From Hemileia vastatrix (Eukaryota > Basidiomycota > Pucciniomycetes > Pucciniales > Zaghouaniaceae), in the NCBI GenBank assembly GCA_030280995.1, contig JASXTE010000002.1:14460683-14524682 (forward strand): a stretch of 64,000 bases of DNA, in the 5' to 3' direction. Shown here piece after piece: positions 10,107 through 20,961 of the stretch. Both the position numbers and the translations under genes were made by a program. The stretch's first letter is position 1; each line of letters opens with the position of its first letter. The notes below the pieces were generated by a model. The model saw only the letters and a program-made list of their open reading frames with translations, was not told the origin of the DNA and did not search any database.

Positions 10107-11417
10107 TTAAAAGGGTGAAGAGAAATGTTGGAGAGTAATTGGCATTATAATGGGGCATATGCCAGTTGATTGAATGATTTGTGAATCAAGGGAGGGGAGT
10201 GCCAGTGGTGGTTCAGGATCATCTTCTTCATAAATATCATTCCACTCATCCTTTAAATCAGCTAGAATATTGTGGAGTATTACGCAAGTCAAGATCCAAT
10301 GATTTGCAGTTTTGATCTTCAATTTTTTTTGAAATTGGATTCTGAGCTCCCAAAGACTAGAAAATCGTCCCTTTAAAATACCTATAGCATGTTCAATTCG
10401 TACTCTTGATTGTGCAAGGTGATAATTAAATTTAGTTTTGGGGTCATTTTCTGAATTTGCACCACGGAAAGCAGGTATAATGTACTTTCCACTTGCATAT
10501 GCTGAGTCTGCAAGGAGGTACTGAGATTCATCAAAGTATGAGTCAGGGGATTGAGAAATCCTCATTCTTTGGAAGACGGAAGAGTCATGACATGATCCAG
10601 GGCAGCCACTGTGAAAAGCAATAAATTTTTTATTGACATCGCATACAAGTTGAACAGCAATAGAGTATCTAGAAAGAAGATAAAAAGTTAGATTGTGAAA
10701 GATGAGAACTTGGAGGAGATGTTGAAGAAACCTTTTTTTGCGATCAAAATAATGGTTGCCATCATGAGCAGGCTTTTGACTCAAAGGGATGGTTGTGCCA
10801 TCAACAAAACCTATACAGCCAGGGAAACCTTCAGCTTGCATTACTTGAGAGGATTCAAGTCGCTGTTCTGGAGTTGGCCAAGCAAGAGTTTGAGACTTGA
10901 GGGAAAGGATAGCAATCATACAGCGCTTGGTGTATAATATCACGGTAACATATCCTATGTTAAAGAGATTATCCAAACGTCTTACGGCAGCACCATTTCC
11001 ATTTGAGCCAAAGCAACATAGAGCAACAGCAAGTTGGATGGCAGGATTACGCTGTTTGTTATGAGAATTGTTATGGAAGATAGGATGATCGGAGATGAGT
11101 TGATAAAGTTTGAAGAAAGAATTGGGAGAATTTCTAAAAAGTTGTGTGAAGTTTAAATGAGGAATGTTGAGAATGGAGGCCAGATCATATCGGGGATCAT
11201 GATAAAGATTTGGCCCCCTGGTGATGATGTAACGCTTTTTGGAAAGAAAACACATATAAGCTAAAGCATCTTCCAAATCAGAGTCAGATTTATAGTAAAG
11301 AACTAAAAGAAAAGTGATAGCATTCATTGTTGAGTGAAGTAGCTTCCTAGTAGAGAGGTGTTTCATTGTTGCTGGTGGAAGGGTTATGTGATGAGGGAAG
11401 TGGGAATTCACCGCCAA
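10107..11417 (-). CDS. PIF/Harbinger DDE transposase (H1)
   Basis: The frame encodes 436 residues, or about 415 after removing a likely intron at 10669-10731. It has the DDE_Tnp_4 signature: first catalytic Asp in FPGCIGFVDGTTIPLSQ, second in YLLADSAYASGKY, and Glu in SRVRIEHAIGILKGRF. Upstream is a helical region that ends in LCCFGSNGNGAA. H2 encodes a close relative (20962-22221), and their alignment shows that 63 nt here (GTTTCT...TTTCTAG) correspond to the H2 intron. That stretch is a multiple of three with no stop, so it can be read through without losing frame. The start at 11417 is the first ATG, and later Met codons are possible. No disabling mutation is seen. The enzyme would cut and join the H1 ends, possibly with the accessory protein encoded at 5964-7367. 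Confidence 0.9.
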   Translation of the reverse strand: MAVNSHFPHHITLPPATMKHLSTRKLLHSTMNAITFLLVLYYKSDSDLEDALAYMCFLSKKRYIITRGPNLYHDPRYDLASILNIPHLNFTQLFRNSPNSFFKLYQLISDHPIFHNNSHNKQRNPAIQLAVALCCFGSNGNGAAVRRLDNLFNIGYVTVILYTKRCMIAILSLKSQTLAWPTPEQRLESSQVMQAEGFPGCIGFVDGTTIPLSQKPAHDGNHYFDRKKRFLQHLLQVLIFHNLTFYLLSRYSIAVQLVCDVNKKFIAFHSGCPGSCHDSSVFQRMRISQSPDSYFDESQYLLADSAYASGKYIIPAFRGANSENDPKTKFNYHLAQSRVRIEHAIGILKGRFSSLWELRIQFQKKLKIKTANHWILTCVILHNILADLKDEWNDIYEEDDPEPPLALPSLDSQIIQSTGICPIIMPITLQHFSSPF

Positions 11418-11748
11418 ATGTGCAGTTGGGGTGTGTAGATAGAAAAAAAACTTAAGTGTTTGCCACCAAAATTAAGTAGCATAGAGTGAGGAAATACTTA
11501 AGGATGGCATCAGCAATTATAAGTCATGTGACTTTCTTAAAAATCCATCATGGATGAGATGAGTTTGGGATCAGGAATTAGGAATGGAAATTGGGGTATA
11601 AGAGGCGGGATAATGCATTATCGTGGATTTCTTATCCACTAGCCCTGGGGCTAGTGGATAAGAATCTTCCACAATTAATAATGTCTGATCCCGGGAAAAA
11701 AATTACTGATCCCTAATTGCGGATCCCTGAACATTGATACCCCCTAAT

Positions 11749-12056
11749 ATACTGCATATTTCACTGAATATGAGATTTATGTATACATATAAGCTTATGT
11801 ATGTCAATAATTACTTCATATCACTTAAGATAAGTATATTATGACTCCATTAACACCTTAATAAATATTATTAGGCCATGGATAAGCTATTTAAACTATT
11901 ATAAGTTATATAATAGAATAATAATTATATATATATATAATAAAATAATATATATTATTATTTTAACCTTATTTTTAAGATATAAGCTTAACCTACTCAA
12001 GGTTATCTTATTTTAAGAATAAGAAATACTCACTCCTAAGGATATTTAGGCTGAAA
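11749..12056 (-). repeat. 5' LTR of element A, part 2 (outer end)
   Basis: This continues the LTR interrupted by H1. The outer border ends in GGATATTTAGGCTGAAAA, close to GGGGATATACAGGCTGACA at the same border of the B-type LTRs. A's LTR is therefore a diverged relative with an eroded CTGACA terminus. Confidence 0.65.
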
Positions 12057-12179
12057 ATATTTCTATATGTTTATTATGTTTATCAAATTATTCTGTAAAA
12101 TTTAAATATGGTCCAAAGGAAAAAATGGGATGCATTATGTTGGATTAAGGAATAGAAAGGGAATTTGGTTAATTATGGT

Positions 12180-13120
12180 GATATCAGTGGTGGATTATTT
12201 TATGGCCTCCAGCAAGAGGATAAACTCCAAATATCATATCCAAATTTAAAAAAAAATCTTATAATAAATAAATCACAAATAAATAATATTTAGGATAATT
12301 CCATTTCTTTCCTCCAGCAAGTGGTGAAACTGCCAAATTTATTTACTGGTGATTTTATGTTGGAAAATGAAGGGGAAAAAGGTGTTAGAAAATTATATGA
12401 TAAATAAGACAAATCAAAAAGGGGTGGTTATGAAAATATTGAAAATCAAAATGATGTTTCACCTTACTCTATTTCTGATTCTGCTTCTGAAGCTGAAGAA
12501 TTTTTTTTTGAAAAATCATATAATGGCAAAACTAAAAAGCATCAAGTATCTCAAGTAAAAGTGGATTTTGGCATAGAAAAATATAAAATGGTAGCAAATA
12601 AATTTAGAGAAATTAATGAACCTCTTCCAGCTGAATTAAATTTGCCTTTGAGAAGACAAAGTTTATCAAGAGATCCGTATGACTTTCCTTTAGTCAATAA
12701 CCTGAAAGAATTTTCTGAAACTTCTAGGATCACTGTCAAAAGATTAGAGGTTGTTATTTTGGACCTGAAGGATGGCTTTCAGGTGAAAAAAAAGGTTTTT
12801 GTTAGATGTAATGGTTAAGAGGGAGAAGGCTATTACATTTATAGATGAGTAGAGAGGTGTGCTAAAGCATTCTTATGGGGAGCCCTACAAGATTCCAGTT
12901 GTTTGCGATGAACCATGGCAACAGAAGCCAATTCCACTACCCACTGCTTTTAAAGAAGATTATATAAAAGTCATTAGAGAAAGAATTTCAACTGGAATGT
13001 ATGAAAAATAATCATCAAGTTATTCAATTCCAGTGTTCTGCATAAAAAAACCTAACACTAGCTTAGGGCAGTTCATGATTTAATAGAACTAAATAGGGTT
13101 ACAATAAAGATGCAGGAATA
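12180..13120 (+). pseudogene. Gag-Pol fragment of a second Ty3/gypsy family (element C type)
   Basis: The plus-strand reading matches the region just before and into the reverse transcriptase of element C (50317-49226, minus). Shared marks are EKYKMVANKFREINEPLP, then LNLPLRRQSLSRD, then SETSRITVKRLEV, then KHSYGEPYKIPVVCDEPW, then RERISTGMYEK, and finally a frame-shifted VHDL..LNR.TIK. Stops and frameshifts are present. It ends abruptly where element B begins at 13121, in mid-RT. Tracts like CCTCCAGCAAG(W)GG near 12210 and 12315 match the linker repeats of C. Confidence 0.8.
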
Positions 13121-14618
13121 TGTCAGGCTGAGGTAAAGTAAAAAGACATGAGCTAGCTTGAATGGTCAGTTGTCTAGAAGATTTTAATGGTCCTATATGA
13201 ATACTGTAGTTTAAATCCAACAAGTAGTAAAATATAATCAAAATTAAAGGTCTCAGTAATATAATTCTCACTAATTTTATATATCGCCTACAACCTTTTT
13301 AGTTGGTAGAAAAATAGATTTTATAATTCACATACTATTCAAAAGTCTTATAAAAGTACTAGTTGATATGTATTTCAATTTATTTGGTTATATTGGTTAA
13401 ATTGTAATGATAAAGAATGTAGAAACAAGACCCAAAAACCTCCTCCTTTTATACACACTGAGTTCCCCAATGATTCCCTTTATGTACCATGCAATACACA
13501 GTTAATAACGCCTCCAAAAAACTAATAGATATTCCCATCAACATTCCCAGTAACCCATGAAATGATTAGAAGAGTAAAAACTGTCAAAATCCTGTATTAA
13601 TAAGGAAAATCCATCAAAATTAAAGAATAAGATAAAAAGAGAGTATATACGTATTAAAAAATAATATAAAAGACTAAAGAGGTTTTTTTAAGGTTAATAA
13701 TAGCTTAATAATAAGGGAGATTCACTGTAGAAACAATGGGGCTAATCCTGACATTATACTACGTGAAATTCCCATTCAAAAATACCCAATATTGACTGAG
13801 AAACCACCCAAAAACTCAAAAAAGAGCATAAGATGTGGGGTAACTACATGCAGTACTTGGCAGGCGCTTGCACGGGTAAATCCTTGACTAAATTTAGGCA
13901 AATTCAAGTGTGGTGATGAAATAAGATGCCAAGAGTAAGGTTATTAATGAAATTAGTGCATATAAACAAGGTCAATGCATTATTAATTAAGCTAGGACAC
14001 TAAATAAGTGCCTGTTGCCTATTTTAGTGTTTCCCCACAGTGGGAGTAGAATGTGGGGTAATTATAGTTTGAAAAAGCTAACTTTGCTAAAAATGAAGCT
14101 ATTCACACGGGAAAAAAGCAGGCAGTATGTGGCCAGTACACAGAAGCCATTTCTGGCATAAAAAACACCAAATTTGAAAAGTGTTATTTTTATGCATTTA
14201 AATAGCCAAATAAATAGTCCTAAATGGGAAAAATTGATCTGTCAAAGCGCATTTTTGATATTCTCAAATTTATGGTGCATATAGTCAACTTTTAAGTGAA
14301 ATAAAGCGCATTTCTTGTTTTTTGTATAAAACAGTGAAAATAACAGCTTTAAGTGTACTTAGAAATTATGTAGCCTTATACTTAAGGTTCTTAAGATTAA
14401 CCTAAAATATTCCAACTTAATATTAAGTTTATAATACTTATAAAAGGTGGATATATGCATGTATATAAGGTGTTATAATGGCATATTTTGTATATTATCA
14501 TAATTTTTCTTATGTATACTGTTTGTGTACTCTTAATTATTATTCCCATGTATAGTTCATGTGTTTAACATAACTTATAAGTACTTTTTACTCAGTACTG
14601 AGGATATACAGGCTGACA
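13121..14618 (-). repeat. 3' LTR of element B
   Basis: The LTR is 1,498 bp and on the plus strand starts TGTCAGGCTGAGG and ends CAGGCTGACA, a good terminal inverted repeat (TGTCAG/CTGACA). The same family forms the 5' LTR at 23642, a solo LTR at 35522-37011 and a fragment at 56125-57394. Inside is the hairpin-prone GCCAGAAATGGC shared by other copies (35963 in the solo copy). Confidence 0.92.
13445..13453 (-). promoter_or_regulatory. TATA box in 3' LTR of element B
   Basis: TATAAAAGG on the minus strand is followed by AGGAGG. The same site is TATAAATGG at 23958-23966 in the 5' LTR and TATAAAAGG at 36671-36679 in the solo LTR. This conserved position suggests it is the LTR promoter. Confidence 0.65.
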
Positions 14619-14801
14619 CTTGCCCACCCAAAAAAAACAATTAAAAAAATGATAAGTTATACATTTTTATTTATTTATTTGTTTAATTTTAAGGTATTCA
14701 GATTTATTCTGTAGCATTAAAGATTATACTTTAAATAAATAAAACATAATAAAATATTATGAGTACTGGTATTTTAACCCCTCAGCTGGTTGAACACAAA
14801 T
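14619..14801 (-). other. 3' untranslated end and polypurine-tract region of element B
   Basis: This lies between the chromodomain stop and the 3' LTR. On the minus strand the last bases before the LTR are GGGTGGGCAAG, the expected place of the plus-strand primer. The rest is AT-rich with no gene. Confidence 0.5.
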
Positions 14802-16487
14802 TTATTCCTGTTTAAATTTTTTAAGAAGGGTGGATAAATTAGAAATTTCTTTTTCAGGTATCCATTTATCAAATTCATTTGATTTCCCTTTAAATCTTAA
14901 TAAATACTCAGTTACTTTTTCTTTAGTAAGGATTCTTTTCTTGAGTATTTTTTCAATCTCTGCTTTTTCCACAATTTCTTCAGGTTGCTTTTTAGGCCTT
15001 CTCCTTCTTTTTGGAAATAAGTCAGGATCATTTGCATGGTAGGGTTTCAATAATGAGATAGGTAAAACTGGATGTTTCCTATCATATGGATCATATAATA
15101 TGACTTCCACTGCATTATTACCAACCATTTTGCTTACTACAAAAGGTCCTACAAAGAAATCCTTTAATTTAGCATTACCTTGTAACTTAAAATGTAATGT
15201 TGATATGAGGACTTCATCTCCCTTTTTGAATTCAAATTCTTTATGAGATTAATCCCACCTTTTCTTTTCATATTCAAATGCTTTTTGAATGCATTCTTCT
15301 GCATGCTTTCTACACATTTGTTGCACATGAATAAAGGATCTAGTACCAGGGTGTATATCTAACCTTGGTAATTTATTTAAATGATATACTGGGGTATTTG
15401 GTACGTATCCCAGCCAGAGTTCAAATGGTTTCTTCTCTGTTACAGAATGAGTTGTGCTGTTATAAGCAAATTCAAGGCCAGGAATTAATGTTACCCAGTC
15501 ATGTGAGAATTTCTCATTGTCTTTGTATTCCAATCCAAAGGCACAATATCTTCTGATCATGTCTTCTAGAGTTTGTATCATTCTCTCAGCCAGCCCATCA
15601 GTTTGTGGATGGTGTGCTGTAGACAATTTCAATTGACAACTTGATACTTCCATCAAAGATGTCCAGAACTCTGAAGTGAATTTAGGGTCTCTGTCAGAGA
15701 TTATGGCTTTAGGGAACCCAGCAGTATTCATCATTTGAGTCCACTATAGAAATGCCAAGTCTTTTGCAGATACCTCTTTATGGGTAGGGATAAATTTACA
15801 CATTTTTGTTAATCTATCTACTATTACCCAGCAAGAATTGAAACTTTCTTCTCCTGCTAATGGAAAGCCAGTTACAAAATCCATGGTTATAATTTCCCAT
15901 GGAGCTTTTGACTGCTCTATTTGTTGTAACAACCCAGCTCTCTTCCCAGTCAATCTTTTAGATTTCTGACAAGAGTCACATGTTTCAATGTATTTTTGTA
16001 CATCTTCTTTCATGTTTATCCACAAGGCTGTGTTTTTAACTCTAGTTAATGTTTTGTTAAAGTCGAAATGACCAGCTAAGATGTCATCATGACAAGTACT
16101 TAAAATTAACTCTTTAATAGAAGGTGGTATCACTATTACATCACTTAAATTTTTCCTGTAATATACGTATCCATCTTCAATTGACAGTTTACCTTTTTCC
16201 AACGCATTTCTATTCTTTGGAGGCAAGGTTTTAATCAATGCACTCATGGAGGCATTAGTTGGATCATTTAGAATGGTAGATAGTTTAGTCAAATCTTTAT
16301 CAGATGAATAATTTTCCAATATAGTTTGCATAAACTCTTCCTCTAAATCCACTATATAAATCCCAAATATATGTATAGCCTCATATTCAGGTACATAAGC
16401 TGGGTTGTCAGCATCATTTGGCAAAGGACTTCTGGATAATAAATCCACATGAGAATGCAATGTTCCTGCTCTGTGAGTGATTGTCAT
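14802..16487 (-). pseudogene. Integrase with C-terminal chromodomain, element B
   Basis: In minus-strand order: the RNase H tail (RAGTLHSHVDLLSRSPL), the integrase HHCC zinc domain (GHFDFNKT ... CDSCQKSKRL), the catalytic core with Asp in ITMDFVTGFP and Asp in AIISDRDPKF, then HHPQTDGLAERM with the catalytic Glu. A GPY/F-like region and a chromodomain follow (EIEKILKKRILTKEKV, then YLLRFKGKSNEFDKWIPE, about 15000-14810). The chromodomain marks the element as a chromovirus. In that group this module is thought to steer insertion to particular chromatin. The frame breaks at about 15740 and 15245, so no intact enzyme is made. Confidence 0.88.
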
Positions 16488-16496
16488 TCTTCCTCT

Positions 16497-18313
16497 TTAC
16501 TCCTGTACAGCTAGTTGCCATCTAAACATGTGTCTATTAGGGGTTTTCATGTTTAGAAATGATTTTACTGCACTGCAATCTGTTATAAGTTCAAACTTCT
16601 GGTCTTCCAGATAGTAATGAAGTTTCTCCAAAGCCCACACCATGGCCAAACATTCTAGCTGGGTGGCACCATACCTTAATTCTGTTTCTCTTAAGGTTCT
16701 GTATATATAACAGATGACTACTTCAGATAATTTTCTATTTATTATCTGTTTCTGCTGTAAAGCAGCACCTAACCCTATGAAGCTTGCATCAGTGTACAAG
16801 ATAAAAGGTAGGGTGAAATCTGGCAGTCCCAATATTGGAGCTGACATTAAAAATTCCTTTAATTTATTAAAGGCATGTTGTCTTTCATTATTCTAAATGA
16901 AAGCTTCATTTTTCCTGATTAATGTTGTTAAAGGAACTGCAATGGATTGGTAATTTTTAATTTACTGTCTGTAATATCCACACATACCCAAAAAACTTTG
17001 AACCTCTTTTACATTTTTAGGTATACCAATGTTTTTCATTGCTGCCACCTTATTCTGGTCAACACTTATTTGTAATCCAGATACAACATGTCCAAGTACT
17101 TTTAAGGATTGAAATCCAAACTTACATTTCTTTAAAGCAATTGTCATTTTTATTTCATACTTCTTTTGAAAGACTCTTTCCAGGTGATTCAAATGTTCAT
17201 CATATGTTTTAAAAACACTATGATGTCATCAATATAGACCAAAAGCCATCCTTCAACCATTTCCTGATGGAAAACACTATCCATTAATTTTTGGAAGACC
17301 AAAGGCGCATTTTTTGGGAAAAATGGCATTCTTACATACTTAAATATACCCATATGTGTGGTTATTAATAAGTAATTTTGAGAATTCTTTTCCACAGGAA
17401 TCTGCTGGTAACCCTTGTTTCCATCCAGACAGGAAATGTATTTTGCTCCTTGTAAGGTAGCATGGATAGAAGCTATCTTTGGTAGAGGGTAAATATCATC
17501 TACAGTGTATGTATTCAGAGCTCTATAATCACCACATAATCTTGCCTTATCTTTTTCATAAAAGATTAATACTGGTGAAATAACACAATACTTAGGTGTT
17601 GTGTCTACTTTTTCAACAATACCCATTTCTAACAACATTTTTATGTTGTCTTCAATATCTTTCCTTTTTGCAGGAGAAGCTGGGTAAGGTTTTTTTTTCA
17701 AGCTGCCAGGAATATTATCCAAATCAAAACTTAAAGAGATTTTCATCTCATGGTCTTTGACCAATCCTAGTTCATTTGAACCATGAGCAAATGCCATAGG
17801 ATATGATTTAATCAATCTCAAAATATTTTCTTCTTCAATTTTTGAGAGTTGAGGGCTGAAAGAGGCCTTTTTGATTTCATTATCCAATTCAACCATTTCA
17901 GTGGTGGTTCTTCCACCTTGCAGTTGTTCTTCTTTAGGAGAAATGGCATATACTGAGTTTTCAGAACATATTTCAAATTTTCTCTTACCATTCACGCTTA
18001 TAGTGAAGCAACTGTTTGCAGGATCTAGTTTAATGCCAAATTTTGTCAATAAATCATTGCCAATAATAAACCAATCACTATAATTTTTATTATCCATTAC
18101 TACAAATTCACAAACTGCTCTAACATATCCATTATTATATTTAAAGAACACAGCAGTTTTGTATTTGCCAATTGGATTTAATACTGAACCAAAAACTCTC
18201 CAGTTCTTTGTTTGAACAGGTTCTAGTTTTTCTTGGTACTTACTATCAAGTTTCATTAATGTCTTAATTGAAACTACACTACCTGCAGCCCCAGTGTCAA
18301 GAATGGCATTCAT
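16497..18313 (-). pseudogene. Protease, reverse transcriptase and RNase H, element B
   Basis: The part at 17189-18313 starts with the protease site ILDTGAAGSVVS. It then runs through the RT with KARLCGDYRALNTY and catalytic VYIDDI near 17225. Frames at 16962-17192 and 16497-16847 continue the RT thumb (LGHVVSGLQI, FLGMCGYYRQ) and RNase H (YTDASFIGLGAALQQK, ITDCSAVKSFLN). Stops and one frame change separate them, and the otherwise colinear element A frame is open at the same places. The in-frame stop at 18316-18314 splits this part from Gag. At that point A reads GENVN and B reads GK-stop-MN. Confidence 0.88.
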
Positions 18314-19384
18314 TTATTTTCCACATATAATAACAGGTGCTCTGATAGGTGTTATTTTGTAAGTATCATGAGTTGCATCTTTAATTATTTCAGCTTCCTC
18401 AATGGAAGTTAAAGGTGTGTCTGTATGAGGTATAGCATCATTCAGGAACTTAATATCCTGTTCTAATACAAATATCTCATGTTCATCATCACTGTAAGAT
18501 ATGTTACTGTTGCAATCCTCACTGGATTCCACATTCTCATCTTCATGATTACTTGGTTCAGAATTCTGTGATGTTTCAATAAAATTTATTCTTTTCTTAC
18601 ACATGTGACCCTTAACCCAAGGTTCATTACATTTATAACAAGTGTTATTCTCTTGTCTTTTAGGGACAAGGGGAGCTGAAGGTTTTTTCTTCTCCACTGG
18701 CAATTTACTTGTAGTAGGTTTTACCACATCAAAACTTTGTCTGTAATTGTTATACTTGGTTTCATATTTTTGGTTTAATAATATTTCATTGCATATATTA
18801 ATGAACCCAGAGGTATCTCTGATGGTTTCAGTTCTAGCTACAATAATTTCTCTAACTGATATAGGCAACTTGTATATTTTTTTCTCTCTCCACTCATCAT
18901 CATCCATTTTTGGATCCATAGCTTTCATGATTTTTATTAAATTCATTAAAAAGATCATGGGTTTATCTCCAGCATTTGGATTATATCTGGCTCTTTCATA
19001 AAATCTTTGTTGAGTGATTCTGAATTTTGGACCACCAAATTGCCTTTCAATTAGTTCCTTCCATTCATCCAAGGAGTAATTAATTCCCTCACTCAATACA
19101 GATTCAAACCATAATAAGGTTACATCTTTAAATAAAGATATTAACTTTGAATTAATTTCTTCATAAGGTAATTTGTATGAAAATTTTAAGTTATCAATTC
19201 TTTGTATGAATTGCTGCCAAGCAGATTTTGAATCCCCATCAAAAGAAGGGTACTGATTTAACTTAGTCCAGTTCTTTTGGCTAGTTTTTGCTTCCCTAAC
19301 ATGAGGAACATTGAGTAATTCACTTACTTTAGAAAGATGATCATTTATTTCATCTTTTACTGATTTTATATTCTTAGAGCCCAT
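18314..19384 (-). pseudogene. Gag core and zinc knuckle, element B
   Basis: The 356-residue frame contains the retrotransposon Gag core (WTKLNQYPSFDGDSKSAWQQ, IYKLPISVREIIVAR) and a zinc knuckle CYKCNEPWVKGHMC that would bind element RNA. An acidic linker leads to the protease. It is colinear with about 2930-1870 of element A. It begins after a stop at the homologous point where A is open, so the frame is no longer connected to the N-terminal part. Confidence 0.88.
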
Positions 19385-19399
19385 GACACTATGTTCATG

Positions 19400-20651
19400 T
19401 TAAATTATTGGTTTATCATCAGAGTGTTTCATAAAAACTGGTACTCTTTCCACATAAGAGGTATTATCTTTTATTTTTTCAGTATTTTTCAAAATGTTAG
19501 CTACTTCAATTTCCACTCTTTTTAACCTATCTTTTATTACAGGTACATGAGTTAAGGTATCATTTACATTTGAAAAAGACAATTTTACACATCCCTCTAT
19601 GGTACCCATAATATTCTGAGAGCATTCTAATTTACTTTCTAAATTTCTAATCTCAGAGTTCAATCTTTTATTTTCATTGGTTAATTCATTATTTGAATTC
19701 TCAATAATTTTTAACCTATTGTCTGTTGTACTCAATGATTGTGTGATTGTTAATAATACACTTTCTGTATTATTGTTTGACTCTTTAGAGAGCTCTTCCA
19801 ATTTTTCAATTCTTAATAATAATTTACTTATTATCTTTTATTCCATTGGATTTTCTTTTAAAAAATATTCAATTTTTTCTGTGTCTAACTCAGAAGACTC
19901 ATCATTAGGTTCAAGATTTAGTTCATTTGGTTCCAATTTTATAGCATTATCCTGGTGATCAATAAAACTATTTACATTGTCCTCATTTAAAGACAAGTTT
20001 AACATATTTTTATCAAATGAATAATTCTATAGATCCTCATTAATTATATCTAACAATTCCTTATCAATCTCATTACCTATAAGTAATTCATTGTTAGGAT
20101 TATATAAATGATCATGAGAAGATGGATGACTTACCAAGGTCTTATCCCACTTCCCCTGCCTCTCCTTGCCTTTCCCCTGTAAGGGTGACTTCTGGAGCCC
20201 TGATGTTGAGGAGGGTTGTTGTAATTTTGGGCGTACCAATCCCACTTCCATTTGCTGACTGTAATTTTTTGGTCCTCCTCTTGGACTGGAGGTGTTGCTA
20301 TGGAATTGTTTGGTTCCACTGTTTGTGGTTGAGCCTTTATATCCACTAGAGCCTGGTTGACTTCTATGAAACCCTGTTCTTCACTTTTCTTCAGATAGTT
20401 TATCTGGTCTACAATGTTTTTGACTCTTATGGTGAGGGAGTGAATTTGCTCTTGTAATGTGTTTTTGGTTTTATTTATAGATACTTGTTTTAAGAGTCTT
20501 TCCCTTTCCTCCAAGGACATTGGTGGGGTGTTGTTTATGATGGGAGAATCCTGTCCCTCCATTTGAATTTCCTGAAACAGGTCTTTCAGCTCTAGGTCTT
20601 AAGTTATAAGGTTTTTCCTTATTACTTACAATGTCATTGTTGTCACACATA
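19400..20651 (-). pseudogene. N-terminal Gag region, element B
   Basis: Broken minus-strand frames cover 20740-20471, 20562-20131, 20251-20027 and 19801-19400. The protein begins at ATG 20651 (MCDNNDIVSNKEKPYNLRPRA), colinear with the element A Gag start at 4231. The part at 19400-19801 has heptad-like polar sequence (a coiled coil). Harbinger H2 lies 3 bp upstream of this start codon, so it separates the frame from its leader and promoter. Confidence 0.7.
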
Positions 20652-20961
20652 TTAGGGGGTGTCAGTTCTGGCAAATCCGCACTTACAAATCCGCACTTAA
20701 ATTTGACCAAATCCGCACTTAAATAAGTGCGGATTTCCAAAACACACTAGCCCCAATACTGGTGGATTTCAAAATGAAATAAGTCACTTATTTCACTCAA
20801 ATCCGCACTTTCTCAACCAAAAGTGCTGATTTCACCATCAAGTCCCATTTCACTGATTTGTCAGCATCATCCCATTCATACGCAGCACTCCACAGCATAA
20901 CACTTCATAACCCAAAACATCATACATCATTTACATCTTCATATCATATCATATAAGAGTC

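Larger units (their letters stand above)
5613..11745. mobile_element. H1: 6.1-kb PIF/Harbinger DNA transposon with cargo genes
   Basis: Terminal inverted repeats AGGGGGTATCAATGTT (5613) and AACATTGATACCCCCT (ending 11745) are flanked by AAT on both sides (5610-5612 and 11746-11748). This fits the 3-bp duplication of the PIF/Harbinger superfamily, although the usual target there is TWA. Inside are an accessory coiled-coil gene (plus), a minisatellite, a Tet-like dioxygenase frame (minus), a duplicated 180-bp unit and a DDE transposase (minus). The element is inserted in the LTR of element A. Related copies or ends occur at 27494-28958, 29100-29545 and 63431 onward. Confidence 0.88.
1..12056 (-). 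mobile_element. Ty3/gypsy element A, left part outside window, 5' LTR split by Harbinger H1
   Basis: Read on the minus strand the order is LTR, primer-binding-like site, leader, Gag, zinc knuckle, protease, reverse transcriptase and RNase H. The element then leaves the window before integrase. The order PR-RT-RH and the motifs place it in Ty3/gypsy (Metaviridae). It is a relative of element B (13121-25134): the proteins align from end to end, and both have the same ATTGGGGGYCTTTCC sequence directly after the LTR. The LTR is interrupted at 5613-11745 by a DNA transposon, so H1 is younger than A. Little coding decay is visible, in contrast to B. Confidence 0.88.
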
